Part shown: one piece after another, positions 1 to 12,092 of the stretch | Numbering within the stretch: the first letter of the stretch is position 1 | How the letters are laid out: each line of letters starts with the position of its first letter | Assembly: GCA_022316685.1 (NCBI GenBank) | Contig: JAKJHU010000066.1 | Location: 1,550,001 to 1,614,000 of the forward strand | Source: Progne subis subis | Lineage: Eukaryota > Chordata > Aves > Passeriformes > Hirundinidae | Direction of reading: 5' to 3' | Length of the DNA: 64,000 nucleotides | The notes under the pieces: model-generated | Told to the model about the DNA's origin: nothing | The model's database searches: none | Seen by the model: only the letters and a program-made list of their open reading frames with translations | Position numbers and translations under genes: made by a program

Positions 1-2140
1 TTCCTCTTATAGACTGAGGCCTACATATTAGAAATGTTTATTATTCTCAATGCACCAAGTGCCAGCTGAATCAATAGTTCAAAAGCTTTGTTCAATTCAA
101 ATGGACTTTACAAAGTACTGCACTGTAATAAACACGTGCAGGCACAATGTTTCCCCAATTGCTTACATGACACAACTCTTACTGCATAAAATAATACAAC
201 CACGACTTTTTTCTGACGATGCAGAGTCCCAGTTAAGTCAAGAATGAAATAATCATATTAATCACAGATAAATGGAGTGTATTGGCAATGACATATAGTA
301 AATAAACTGATGAAAGAGAAATACAGTGACGAAAATTGTCACAGAGATCATTGCTAATGTGTTGGGCACTGTAACACTTTGGACTGGTCTCCATTTCCTA
401 CTCAGCCAAATTTCCTCACATTGGTGGTTTTATAGGTTCCAGAGAGTTTAAAGAAGGATCAGGATTAAAAATGGCTACTAAATTGCAATGAAAGAAATAA
501 ACCTTCTCCCCTCTGCCTAGAGACTCTCCACATCCCCACTAAGGGTCCTGCCTCACAAATCATGTTGCTGGTTTGCATGAAGTTTTACTGAACCAAGGTC
601 AGAACCAAGAGATATTCAGCACCAGGACAGGAGCTCTCATGAATGGACTGAAGGAGACAGGCAAAAGGGTAAGACTTCCAACATGACCTGCAATTAATTC
701 AATCTGGCTTGTTTATACAGAGATGGTGGAAGATCTTAAACTTTTGCCCTAAATAATTTTACACCACTGAGCTCAAGCCAAGTCCAAGCCCAGCTGAATG
801 TTTAAAGTGAAATGATTCTTAAAACTGGAAGATTTGCTCAAATTTATTCAGGCTTTATTAAAATTCCATGCAAAATAAGAATAATAATTACTACTGGGCA
901 ATTCACCCTTTCTCTTTCCTGCTCTATTTGCAGATTTCAGTCAAAACAGAGCAATGACTCCAGCTTTCTTAAAAAAGTTGGCAAAAGAGTTATCAGCCAG
1001 GGATGGCATTGTAAGTACCAGCCTGCCCACTTTCTATCAATCAGATACTACTGGCAGAGCAATAAAGAAAGAGTGAGATAAGAGGAAACATCTGTCAAGC
1101 AACATCCTAGACAGGCGAGAAAGAAGGAAAGCAGTCTGGAAAAAGAACAGGATAACAACAAAAAATTACCAGAAAGTAATTTTCCCAGTGTTGTACATTC
1201 CTTTTTCTCCCACTCTATGAATAGAAACTGGTCAGATAGCCCCAGTAGTGAGTTTGCTATTTGAGGGAACTTCTGGCTGAAAGGATTTTTTTAGTGACAG
1301 ATCATGTCTGAGGAGCCACACTTTGGCTGGTTTGACAGCTTTCAAGGCAGTTTCCCAGCACTCGAGCCACTTGAAGGAGCCATGACACTTCACATTTACA
1401 AGGTACACATTAGCTAGCAGCAGCCAAGCTGATGTGCACAAAACACAGCAGTCCTTCCCCCCAAGAAAAAAAAAAACCCAAAAAACGACCTCAAGGCTTT
1501 GGTCACTTCTATGGGTACTTGAGGTGCAAGAATGATTACACTCTTTATACAAAACTAAAGGCAGAAAAGGTGATGTTTGGAGGCATCTCTAACAGCTGCG
1601 TGGAAAAAAAAAATCTTATTTTCTTGAGGTTGTTTTGAGTAGCCACGGAATGAGAAGGCTGCTGAGTGCCTTGTGGTTAACACAAAATATTTTGGGTGGC
1701 AGTGGGAGAAGAGCTTGAGGTGGCCACCTAATAGACATTAAGTATTAAGAGATCAAGAAAAAGAGGTAAAATTCATTCTGATGTATGTAAAAAAGATAAA
1801 TGTGACAGAGAGATATACAAGCTTCCAATATTCTTTGAATTCTGAAGCTCCTTTTATTCAAGTTTATTTATTTGCATGAGAAGCCATTTAGGGCTGAACT
1901 TGCCACAGAATAAGAAAGGTGGGTCTGTTAAATACAGGGAACTGTGTTTGTTGCCTTTTTTCTTTTTTTTTAATATTAGTTATTGACATGCTTTCAATTT
2001 AAAACTAGTAAATAAAGTAGAAAGAAAAAAAATGCATTACATAATTCACTGCTAAACTCAGGATAACATTAAATTCATGTCTCTTGCACTGTCTTCCTTC
2101 TATCACTAGTACTCTCTTATAATATACCTAAGATATGAAA
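1..2140. other. unique non-coding sequence
   Basis: AT-rich sequence with no interspersed repeat that I recognise. Open frames are short (106 aa or less) and occur on both strands, as chance predicts. The first 400 bases are rich in TAAT/ATTA and TAAATAAAC-like motifs and could be a conserved non-coding element, but nothing here proves it. A short A/C run lies near 1466-1490. Confidence 0.6.
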
Positions 2141-2141
2141 T

Positions 2142-2212
2142 TAATATAATATAATATAATATAATATAATATAATATAATGTAATGTAATGTAATGTAAT
2201 GTAATATAATAT
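2142..2212. repeat. pentanucleotide microsatellite (TAATA)n with (TAATG)n core
   Basis: About fourteen tandem 5-base units. The array begins as TAATA units, switches to about five TAATG units near 2181-2203, then returns to TAATA. It is followed by a short A run and A/C-rich sequence. The block of variant units suggests one A-to-G change spread by slippage or by conversion between units. Confidence 0.95.
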
Positions 2213-5200
2213 GAAAAAAAACCCACCCCAGATTAAACAAAACCCTACCCTCTACATTGATGAGTTTTCTCCAAATTTGCTTTTGGTTAGGACATACTTA
2301 GACTGAAATCTCTTATGAGTGTTCAGCAACTCTGGTTGTTTACACATATAAATGGACTAAATGAGAATGACTAGAGAGGGTTTTTTCAGTTTATAAGGAA
2401 ACAGTTTGTAAATACTAGAATACAAGGCATTTTAATTTAAAGATTATAAAAACAAGACATGAAGTATACCTAAATATGAACTGTCAGCTCACCCACACTG
2501 CAAGACAGAAATCTTGAGCGTTTCAGGCTGGGGTTGAATATGATTTCATGCTTACCCAGGTCAAAGTCATAAAATTTTTAAATGTATGTTTTGGAAAGAT
2601 AGGATACAGGATTATCAGTTCCTTTACTTTTATTGCAAGTCCCATGGGAGCACTTAGCAGGATGCTTTTTTTTGTTGTTGTTGTTTGCGTTACAAAAAGT
2701 TTCTAAGATTTCCTTTCACTGAGAGAAAAAAAAAAACAACAAAAAAAGAAACCACCACCAACAAAAAAACACCCCAAACAAAATTAGAACTTAACATAAC
2801 TGTATACTTTCTGAACTAACTGTATACTAACTGTATACTTTCAAGCATTTGAAAGAACATCTTCCTAATTTCTTCTGAGGAGCCACGCCATAATGTTTTG
2901 ATGAGAATCTCCTAACAGCCTCGTTACCTGTGCTGGAATAGACGGATTGCAGTCCTCATCCAGATAATGCCTGCTTTGCTAAGCACATTTTTGTTTTTGC
3001 CATCCCTTGGAAGGAAGAAGGTATTTTTCTTGGACACTGGAGGAGAGACAGCAGCTGGTTTTCAGTGTGACAATATCTCAGGGTGCAACCACGGCTGTGA
3101 CCCTGGATCTGAGTCGTGAGGGACCTGGACCCTGGCTCACTGCAGAAGGTACTACTCAGAGGAGTTCAACAACTTCCAGCATCTTGTTTAAGAGTCTGGC
3201 ACTGCAGTAAACCGTGAATGTCCCTCAAGACATTCATTCCTCAGAGTTTACTGGGTTTGGATTTCTCCAGTGTTTTCTACCTCAGGGATTTTCGTGTTTT
3301 TAAATGTTTCCCACAAAAAGCCACAGTTGGGAGTTAAAATATCCATCCAGGGCTCCTCCCTGGCTCATTCCAACTCCTTTCCTCTCACCTCTTGAAGGGG
3401 AAATAAAAGCAACATGTCAGCTGAAAAGTCCTGCATGCATGGGTCCTTCTTCTGCTGTGTTATGGGAAGTGACAGTGTTTATTTTCCATTAGGAGGAAGT
3501 GCATTGCTGTGCATGGAAGGAATTAATTGCTTTCCTTTGATTACCTAAAGGCTGACCACCTGTGGGTACAATCAGCATTGTTTTCCTCTCTTGATGTAAA
3601 CAAGAAAGTAATTGAAAACCTGATGTGCACCCAGCAGTAAAAAAAAGGTGAAAGAAGGAGCAGGTCTGTAGCAGTACTTTGACCTGTCTTATTCTCTCCA
3701 GTTGCTACAGACAAAGGATTTCGTATTTAAAACAAAGGATAATTTTTCTTACAAATTGGGTTGATCTCAGTTACCAAAGTGACATTATGTTCTTGAAACA
3801 ATCTGAAGAAGCCCATTGTTCTTAGGGCTACAGAGTCACATTCAACCATAGGTAGGTGTCAAAAAGGCACCTCAAAGCTCAGCGCATTTGCAGCTCAGGC
3901 AGTGTGGGACCTTTGCCTGCACCTGATATAAGTTCTCAAGCTTTTCAAAAGTTTTAGCTAGTTTTTACAAAGTAAATTACATGAGGACCCTGAAGAGCTG
4001 TAAATGATACAGAGGTTGCTGTGGAACATTAGCCCTGAAACCCTGTACAAGCTGACACTGAAACATGCTCACAGCAATAGAAAGAGCAAGACTGAACAGG
4101 TGGTAAGGTAAGAAACCCAGCTCTGTTTCCTTCCTGGCCCCAGTCACGTGTCCTACAGTCCAATCAAGTTAAATGGCAAATTCAAGTGGCTACTTCACAT
4201 CATAATCGAAGAGAAAGAAATGAAATTATTTCTTAAAACACAGATTTTGCACAAAAAAAGTATTTAGCAATAAGTGCTGTTTACTCAGTCAAGGATCTTT
4301 TCATCTCCAGATACAGTATCTCAGTACTGCCATCCCATCTACTGGACAACATATTTTCAGTGCATTGAGAGAACTGTGAAAAAAATCCTCGCATGGAGAT
4401 TTCTTGGGAGGAAGTCAGTGTGTTCGGACACGCAGATAATGTCCGAGCACAGACTGGGTAACAGCAAAAAACCAAGCCACTCTTCTTTTATTGTCTCATC
4501 AGTCAGCCAGATGGATGGGTTCTCTCAACATATTCCATTCTGGATGTTTTCCTTGAGCCTTTCCTGCATCAGCAGGAGCAGTTTCCAAAACATAGGCTAC
4601 AGGCACATGACTCAAAGTTTTGCAATACAACAAATTCAATGAGAAAACATAGAAGATAAATTATCATCCAAGTGGACAATATTTATTTGTTTTCATTGCA
4701 GCTCAGAGTAGCCAGGCTAAAACTGTTCTCTCTACAAGCAAGTCCTAATACACTTCAGTGTGGACATGGTGGGAAGATGCTGTTTTGTCTTGAAAGACAC
4801 ATAGAGAGGTGTGAAGAGGAAGGTGAGAAGAGCACCTGAATCACAGGAACATAAAAACAGAGTCCCCATATTTACAAAACCCAGTGGGAAATGGGATGTT
4901 TTGTTCCACAAAAGTAACTTTTAGCCCAATACTGTCTACCCAGACCTGGTGAAGTTTCAGGCAGCAAGTTACCACATAGTTATGACAAAACTAGAGAGAG
5001 CCCAGAAGAATGGTCCAAGTTTCAAATGCTATGACAACAGAAAAATGGAGGAGCTGGGGACACTGTGATGATCTGGAGAGTAGATGGGCAATGGAAGCTT
5101 TGGCACCTTCAAAAGCTACAGATCCACTTCTGTATCTTTCAAATACAGGAAAGGCTGCTACAAAAAGAGGAGAAAAAAAAATGTTCTCTGTGTCCAGGTG

Positions 5201-6740
5201 ACAGGATTGCAGAATTCACATGACTAGACACATTTAGTGGCAAATGTCTGACTTGCATGTTACCAGCGTAAAGGTTAGATCCCAGTAAACACTGACTTTC
5301 CTTATGGTCTGTATCTGCTGGATCTTTATTTCACATGCATGAAGTCAAATCCTACAGTCCAAGGACAGGCTGCTGTCCTATAAAAGAGGACTAGCAGCAT
5401 CAGAAGTTTCTAGGTTTGACAGCTTAGCAGACATAGGAAGGCATCTAAAATGGAGGCAGACTGCAAGGGGAAGGGAAGAAATAATTACTCAACTGCAGCT
5501 CCAAGATTTCCATGTTATATATAGGACAAGATGCAGAATGAGGTGAGAAGTTACATGATGGCAGAGACATTTTTTACATTGGAAAACTAAGATAGATGGA
5601 AGCTGAATTTCTACAAAGGTGCAAAAAACCTCTCTGCAAATTCCATAGAATAAAATATAGATCTAGGTGAGTAGTAAGAAGAATGCACAGTACCCAAATG
5701 ATGAAAGGGAAGAGATCTTAACATGCTGCCACATAGACAAGACAAAAAAAATCACAGGTCAACAGTAAATAAGTTTTTATTCTTTTGCAATTATTAAGGT
5801 GGTCTGGATATCAATTTTTAACACAGATTAGTAAAGATTCTGATCTGAAGATCTTTTCATGACTGCTGAAGCAGTAACCATGGACAGGACAGCTGTGTTA
5901 TTGCTCATGCAATGGCAAGTATATACATCATATTTCACCTAGCATGATTGTTCACTGTTCTGTCCAATACTGCTCTCCTGCCAACACTGAATTTTTGCCA
6001 GTTATTTTTCCTCAGCTGATTTATTCACCCCAAAGCCAGATCTTTTAGCTAAAACAAAATCAAAGTGAAATCATCTGCTTCTCCAATTTCAACAGCTGTA
6101 CATTCCAGTTTTGCAGGGAAGGAGAAGGGAAAAAAATATCCTGCTGTTATCTACTAAAGGCAAGACACCTTACAGATAAGAAGCACCTCCAACAAGCACG
6201 GGTAAGTCCCTTATACTTTCTGGAAAACAATCTAGTGGCAGGTCAGTGGATCAATGTTTTCCTTGCTGAGGTCAATACTGAGCAGTGTAGGATTTGTATA
6301 GGCAATCAGGTAGTTGATTAGATGCAGTGGTGATCACTAATGCTTGAGCTATTTACCTTTGTGTTACTGTTCAGGGAATGTTGCAAATGCTCTCTTGTTG
6401 GAGGGAATCACAGGGTGAACTTTTTATAAAATGCCCTTCTGACACCCTTCGCTTAGAACTTAGACTAAAAATATTTTATGTATTTTACGTTTGAAATACC
6501 AAGATGAAACAGATTTTAATTCCTTTCTGGACTAGGTATTCAGAGGGAGGTCATAATAGATTGATGTGATTAGAAAAAGAAATGGGCAAAATCTGAAGCA
6601 AGATCTTTATGAATATATTATAGGTTTACCTCACTCACATCCTATAAATTAGCAAGATTTTAGGTGTCCCAGTTCATCAAGCAGAACTATTGCTTAGGTG
6701 CAAGTAGCAGCCCGTGAAATGGGTCTCTGTTGCAGCTGCA
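2213..6740. other. unique non-coding sequence
   Basis: No recognisable gene. Contents: a T-rich/A-rich fold-back pair at 2666-2790 (listed separately), short chance open frames (longest 122 aa, plus strand, 4274-4642) and otherwise unique DNA. The stretch around 4980-5110 has a faint resemblance to the body of an old CR1, too diverged to call. Confidence 0.6.
2666..2790. repeat. T/G-rich and A/C-rich low-complexity pair
   Basis: A T run followed by GTT repeats (2666-2686) lies about 40 bases before an A run followed by CAACAAA and CCACCACCAA repeats (2726-2787). The two tracts are roughly complementary and could fold back on each other. Both are low complexity, so the pairing may be coincidental. 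Confidence 0.7.
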
Positions 6741-6850
6741 TTCAAAAAATGGACAAATTGAGGCACAGGAAATTAAATTATTCTGCACAGATCACAGACA
6801 CCGTTTGTGACATTTGACATGGAAACCTGACCCAGAGCGCCAGCCTAGGA
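6741..6850 (-). mobile_element. MIR-like ancient SINE fragment
   Basis: Read on the plus strand, the segment follows the reverse complement of the core and 3' part of MIR/amniote tRNA-SINEs: an 'aaaatggacaaattgaggcacagg' type stretch (normally 'aaaactgaggcacag'), then an 'attaaatta...cacag' block, then degenerate 'gaaacctgaccc'. It is heavily diverged, as expected for a SINE that predates the bird/mammal split. The family assignment is by eye. Confidence 0.5.
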
Positions 6851-9268
6851 ACACGAGCCAAGAACTTAAGGAGGGTTTGGCAAGGCTCTCAGCATGCAGG
6901 CGCTTACACGCAGGGACCTCTTCACCTTTGGAGGAGAATTATGGTTTTAGGTAATGCCTGTGTCCAATTTCTGCTGAAGTCAGTTACACGCAAATAAATG
7001 ACCCCTTTAGTTCCACACAGAGCCTGGAAAGAGTTTAAAATTAAAAGAAAAGAAAAAAAGCATGCGGGTGGAAGGAAGAAGAGGAGACAAAGGCCATCTA
7101 GCAGCACAAAAACAGAACAATTAAGTTTTACAAGCTCTCTTTTCCCCTGCACATCCCCTGATTAATGACCATGCTTTACTTGCCTTAAGGAGTGGGCCCA
7201 AGGCTTGTGTATCAGTTTTTACAATCTGTTTTTAATATGGAAAGATAATAACTGTGCAAAATGGAGCAGTCTGTATAAAAATTCTCTCTGCAAATGTGAT
7301 TACACATAAAAACCCATAAAAATTGTACAAAGCGATAGATGAACCAAAACTGAACAGCTGTAGTTTTTCATTATTTTGGAACTGAGCAGAAAGAGTGTAT
7401 GTATAGAGAATGACTTCAATTTTTTTAATCTTCTGGACTTAATTGAATTATACATCTGCTGGGAATTCAAAATTTCAGGAGGAATATCACATTTCTGCTA
7501 AATTGAATTCTATATTGCTGAAATGAAGAACCGTCTGTGAAATATTAGCAATAAGGTTGATATATTTCAATAAACCCCTAGCAGTATAGTTCAAAATAAT
7601 GTGGCACAGTTATACAGAGATACACATATATAAAACTTATTACAACTAAGATCACTGGTAACCTCAAGACATTTTTAGCCCAGAGGACAAATTAAATAAA
7701 GTGTGATGGTTTTTATGTTTATTTTAGGCATTAGACAAATAAATTAATGATTTAACCACTTAATGGGTGCTGCAGAACCACTTCTTGTGTGGCTCCACTC
7801 TATTTTGTAAAATGCTTTTATGCCTTTTTTATATCTGAAGAAGAGAAAAAACCCTAGTAGCAAAACCCAAACCATGAAATGCTCCAATTCTAATGTGGCT
7901 GGAGAGTTCAATATTGTCTAGGGGGAAAAAAAATAGAAAGAAAATGTACTTGCACATTTTTCAACCAGTGCAGCACAGACAGAAAGAATGGATGGACTTT
8001 GCGGACAACACACAATTTTGGATGTGGCATTAAGTAGGACCACCAAAGCATTTTTTGAAAGCTACATTAAGCTATTTTATAGTGTGAAGAAGTAATCTTA
8101 AAACTGTTTAGTTTTATTTAAGATAGAAAGAACGTGGAGGAGAATGGAGAAGACAGGTAAAAACCACAGTGAAGATTAACCATGTACCTCAGGTGACAGA
8201 AGTAACCTCCTGGATTCAGCTGAATGCTATACCTGCTGCTGAGACAGGCTCTGGCCCTTGTAGGCTTTCCATCACAACCAGCCCCTTTAGTACTACAATG
8301 GCCAATGGTTTGCACACAACCTCAATGACCCAGAACAATCCAAGCTGTGGCAGGGTTCCTTAAAATCCTGCTGGTGACCAGTTCAGCCCTGCAAGAACGT
8401 TGGGTTGGTGCATTCCCTCCCTCCTGTGATTTCAAAGAAAACGCTCTAGGGTGTTATAAACTCCAAGGGGAACATTACCAAGATGGGAACATCTGTGTCT
8501 GGGACTAAAATGCTACATTTTGGGGCAATTCAGTACACAGCCTGATTGAGCAGGTCTCTCTCTCTCAGCAGTGAGACCTGATCTAACAGGTCCCAGGTGA
8601 ATAAATCCCACTTCTATCCTGCATGGTGCTGTCTGCAAGCCCCATAAACACTGTAGGGTTAAAACAAAGAAAACCACCCTTCAAATGCTGGATTATCTGC
8701 AGTGCGTCAGTATGGCTGCTACAAACAGCCCAAGCTGCAACACATCTTATTAAACACCCTGGCCAAAACCCAGTTCTCTTATCACGTGGTGTAGTTTAAA
8801 TAGAAGAGTTGTATGTTGTCACTAAAAAGAGTTGTGTTTACTCGCTGAAGAAAAAGCAAATGCGTAATGTAAGACATTGCCAACATTATTGTTAAACATG
8901 CAACTGTTTTTTGGGGTTTTTTTCTTTTGGAAAGGGTCAAGAGAACTTGTTAAATTCTCCCTGAAGGTACACATACACAAAGAAAAAAATAAAAAAGAAG
9001 AAGAAGTTTCTATTGCAACAGAACAACTTAATTAATAAACATTGATTGTGCTCATTGACTGCTGCAAATTTTATTAAATATTAACAACAACATTTTGTAT
9101 ATTTTATATTACTCATGAAAGTTTTATACCTTTGCCCTACAGCAGCCATAGATTTTACATAAGCTTGCAATGCAAGTGACAAATTATTAAGTAGTGCTGG
9201 GCACTTCTATAAATATTAGCTGCATATTGTTATAAACAGATATGATACCTTTATTTATATTTGTTTGG
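6851..9268. other. unique AT-rich non-coding sequence
   Basis: No gene or recognisable transposon. Two blocks, 7300-7600 and 9025-9240, are dense in TAATT, ATTGAATT, TATAAATA and TTGATTG motifs. The second is listed as a candidate regulatory element. A T/G run (8907-8930) and a short A/G run (8985-9006) are the only low-complexity parts. Confidence 0.55.
9025..9240. promoter_or_regulatory. candidate conserved AT-rich element (homeodomain/MEF2/FOX-like motifs)
   Basis: Over about 200 bases the sequence contains TTAATTAATAAACA (homeodomain plus forkhead-like), TTGATTG (PBX-like), AAATTATTAAGTAG (NKX/homeodomain-like) and TATAAATATTAGC (MEF2-like), with no repeat content. This density resembles vertebrate developmental enhancers, but AT-rich DNA yields such motifs by chance. 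Inference only. Confidence 0.2.
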
Positions 9269-9450
9269 ACTGTGAGGGGGGGCCCTGGTGCAGATTGTCC
9301 AGTGAAGTGTGGATGCCCCATCCCTGGAATTGCCTGAAACCAGGGAAGATGAGCTTCCAGCAACCTGATCTAGTGGAAGGTGCCCCCATGGCCGCGGTTT
9401 TTGGAACTACTTGGCTTTTCCAACCCAAACTGTTCCATGATTCTATGATA
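9269..9450 (+). mobile_element. CR1 LINE 3' end fragment
   Basis: It contains the avian CR1 3' sequence in order: 'gatgccccatccctgg', 'caacctgatctagtgg', 'ttccaacccaaact' and terminal 'ccatgattctatgata'. It is 5'-truncated to about 180 bases, the usual fate of CR1 insertions, and has scattered substitutions. There is no reverse transcriptase coding sequence. Confidence 0.93.
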
Positions 9451-10978
9451 AGAAGGTTATTTTCAAAACCAACAGACTTCAAACCCGGAACTTCTGCCTT
9501 GGAAGTTGATAGCAATGTTTGAAAGGTCCAGGCTTGTGCAGTGGTGAAGTCAGTGGTCACTGGGACTGCTACTGGGCACATCATTTCTGTGATACCAGCT
9601 CTGGTCTCCCTTTGTCTTGTCTGGGAATATTGTGTCTTTATTGATCAGGGTTATGGAAAACTCGAGTGATGGCTGCAGATCTGGGGACACACTGGGGACA
9701 GTGACCATGCCATCACTTTTCAGCAAGGCACCACACTGCCCTTGGATGGAGGGCAAGCACAAACAGGACAGACAATCTGTTGAAAGACTATGGACATCTT
9801 CACTGACCTTCAAAGAGAAAAAAATTCTGAGAAAATGTCATCATTTTTCACAGTGGCTCACCACCTCTTTGCTTTCCATTAAAAATCATTTAAAGCACTC
9901 CTGCAAACAGCCCAGCTAAAAGCAGCCATCCTTGCAGAGGACAGGAACAGCTGTGGAGCAGCACACAGCCACACCATAGAGAAATGTATCTAATCCAAAC
10001 TGTGAGGGAACTAATATAGGGAAATCATTGTCCTCTCTGGAATGCTGCCAGGACACAGCCAGCGTGTGTGAGTGTGTTAGACACCCAACATATCCCCAAA
10101 ATAAAGAGGAATTCTACTGATTACGTGTGACCAGGACTTAAAGCATTCATATCTTGGAGAATGATAGCTGAATGGAGTGTTCTTTTTTCTATTATCTTAG
10201 CTTTTTTTTTTTGTTTTAAGGCAACATTTGAAAAAATTGTGCTGCTAACATGATTTTTTCCAAAGGGATAGTGTTAATGGAGAAATAGCGCTTTCCAGGT
10301 TTTTTTAATTAGTCTGGAAAAGCAATTTAGATGATGGGACATCTGCAGATGACAATAGCTCATTTCAGTCTGTTGTCATAAATGGAAGGTCTCTCTTGTC
10401 TCTACCCTCCAATACATCTCACTCTTAAATTATTTTTCTCTTCATCTTTTTTTTTTTTTTTAAACGAAATAGCAACCAAAGAATTAAAAACACACTAACC
10501 TGAAGTGAAAATTATATCAATTAAAGTTTTTTGTAATGAGTAGAGATCAGAGTCAAAAGCATTTTCTTTAAACAGTACAAAATCTTTGAAAATCGGACAT
10601 GAAGGATTTGAAAGGTTCAGGTAACCAGTCAAGGGATGTCACTGACTTTGGATTTCAGCTCTAAGCAAAATACAAGTTAGCTTCTTTTTTGAGGCACCTT
10701 CCTGTTCATGGCACTAATTCTACAAAAAACATTTTTAAGGTGACCTCCTCAATAGAAATGGAGACAAACCCACATCCTGGTGATCGGGGGATTTTTGTAG
10801 TGTCTAGTTTGCTTTTTGATTTTCCTGTGCTTCATTTCACAACCTGAATTCACCATTAAAGCATATTTCAGCCCTGCTATGCCCTAATTTGTCTACTAGT
10901 GTCCAAATTTAGGTGAAGACAATTACACATAACTTTTTATAATTAGTTTATATAATTTCTGAGGAGCACAGAAATTTA

Positions 10979-11046
10979 AAAAAAAAAAAAATCATACTAT
11001 GCTTCCCCCGAAAAAACCCCCCACGCAACAAACCACCAAATAACCC
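10979..11046. repeat. A/C-rich low-complexity tract
   Basis: A run of A (about 10979-10991), then alternating C-rich and A-rich blocks. It is the same composition as the tracts at 14.7, 23.2, 34.6 and 38.8 kb. Confidence 0.8.
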
Positions 11047-12077
11047 CAGAAAGTCAGACTCTGTTTCCATTCCTGTTACTATGTGATTCATTATATCTTT
11101 TACCTATTTCCACAAAAATATTGGAAAATATATTACTCCCTACTGCTCGAGAACTGAAGGGGAAGTGTTTCATATAAGCACACGTAGCAGACCAGAGGGC
11201 ATGCTCATTCTTGCCAGAGAATTTGACAGGTTCAGTAAACTATTTATGTACCTGTACACAACACCTCCAGACACAGACAGTGAACCGAGTGGATTCGACC
11301 ATCTCTACTACTGGCCTGTAAGTAAATTAAATCTGCATCTTGACCATATTGCCTGGAAGAGGTTATTCAATTATTTACAGGGCAATAACAGGTAACTGCA
11401 CTTTACAGCAGTTTGTAGACAGCTACTGTAGAGTTTTGAACTAAGAAAATATGAACCGTGGCAGCCAGGATACCTTAGAAAAGAGTAAAAAAATACCCTG
11501 CAAACCCAGAAGTATTTCTCACAATGTTTTTCTCCAAGGCTCCTCAAGTCCTGGTGTCATAGCTATCCTCATCACACAGTCAGCAGAACATGTGCATCTG
11601 AAAACAGGATATTGTTGGAATACCATCTGATCTTAGAATTTGAAGCTTGCCCTGCTTCATCTTTAAAGCCCATTTTCAGGGGCTCAAGTTACCTCTGTTT
11701 CCCCTTTTCAAGCTTCTGAGAACATTCTTAGTTTTAAGTGTCAAGAAGAATTGGAATATGAGTAGCAAGAAACTGAAATCCTGACCAGGTCAGGAATTTA
11801 AGAGTCTAAAAGAATTTGGCAGCAATGTCACTTTAAGTAGACTTTTAACCACCTGGACAAATCTTGTTGGATGCTCTTGCTTTCTGAGATAACAGTAGAA
11901 AAAATCCCCACAATTATTTCCCTGTATCTTCCACACTATACCACACTCTACCACACTTCCTTTGCTCCAGAGAAGTGTTTACCAGTGGAAGATACTTTGG
12001 GACACTTTTTGCACGAGATATTTCAAGTCAAGCTGTGCTGTAGCATTGATTAGATAGGTAGGTGTCCACATGTCTGC

Positions 12078-12092
12078 ATGCAAATCCACGTG
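12078..12092 (+). promoter_or_regulatory. octamer site next to palindromic E-box
   Basis: ATGCAAAT (12078-12085) is followed after one base by CACGTG (12087-12092). Both are perfect consensus motifs, for POU-domain and bHLH factors respectively. The pairing is suggestive, but each motif is expected by chance in 64 kb, and nothing around it marks a promoter. Confidence 0.25.

Noticed and set aside
2099..2250. Repeat array as a CRISPR
   Set aside because: It is a simple pentanucleotide microsatellite with no spacers, in a eukaryotic genome.
4980..5110. Possible old CR1 body
   Set aside because: The resemblance to CR1 is too faint and lacks the diagnostic 3' blocks.
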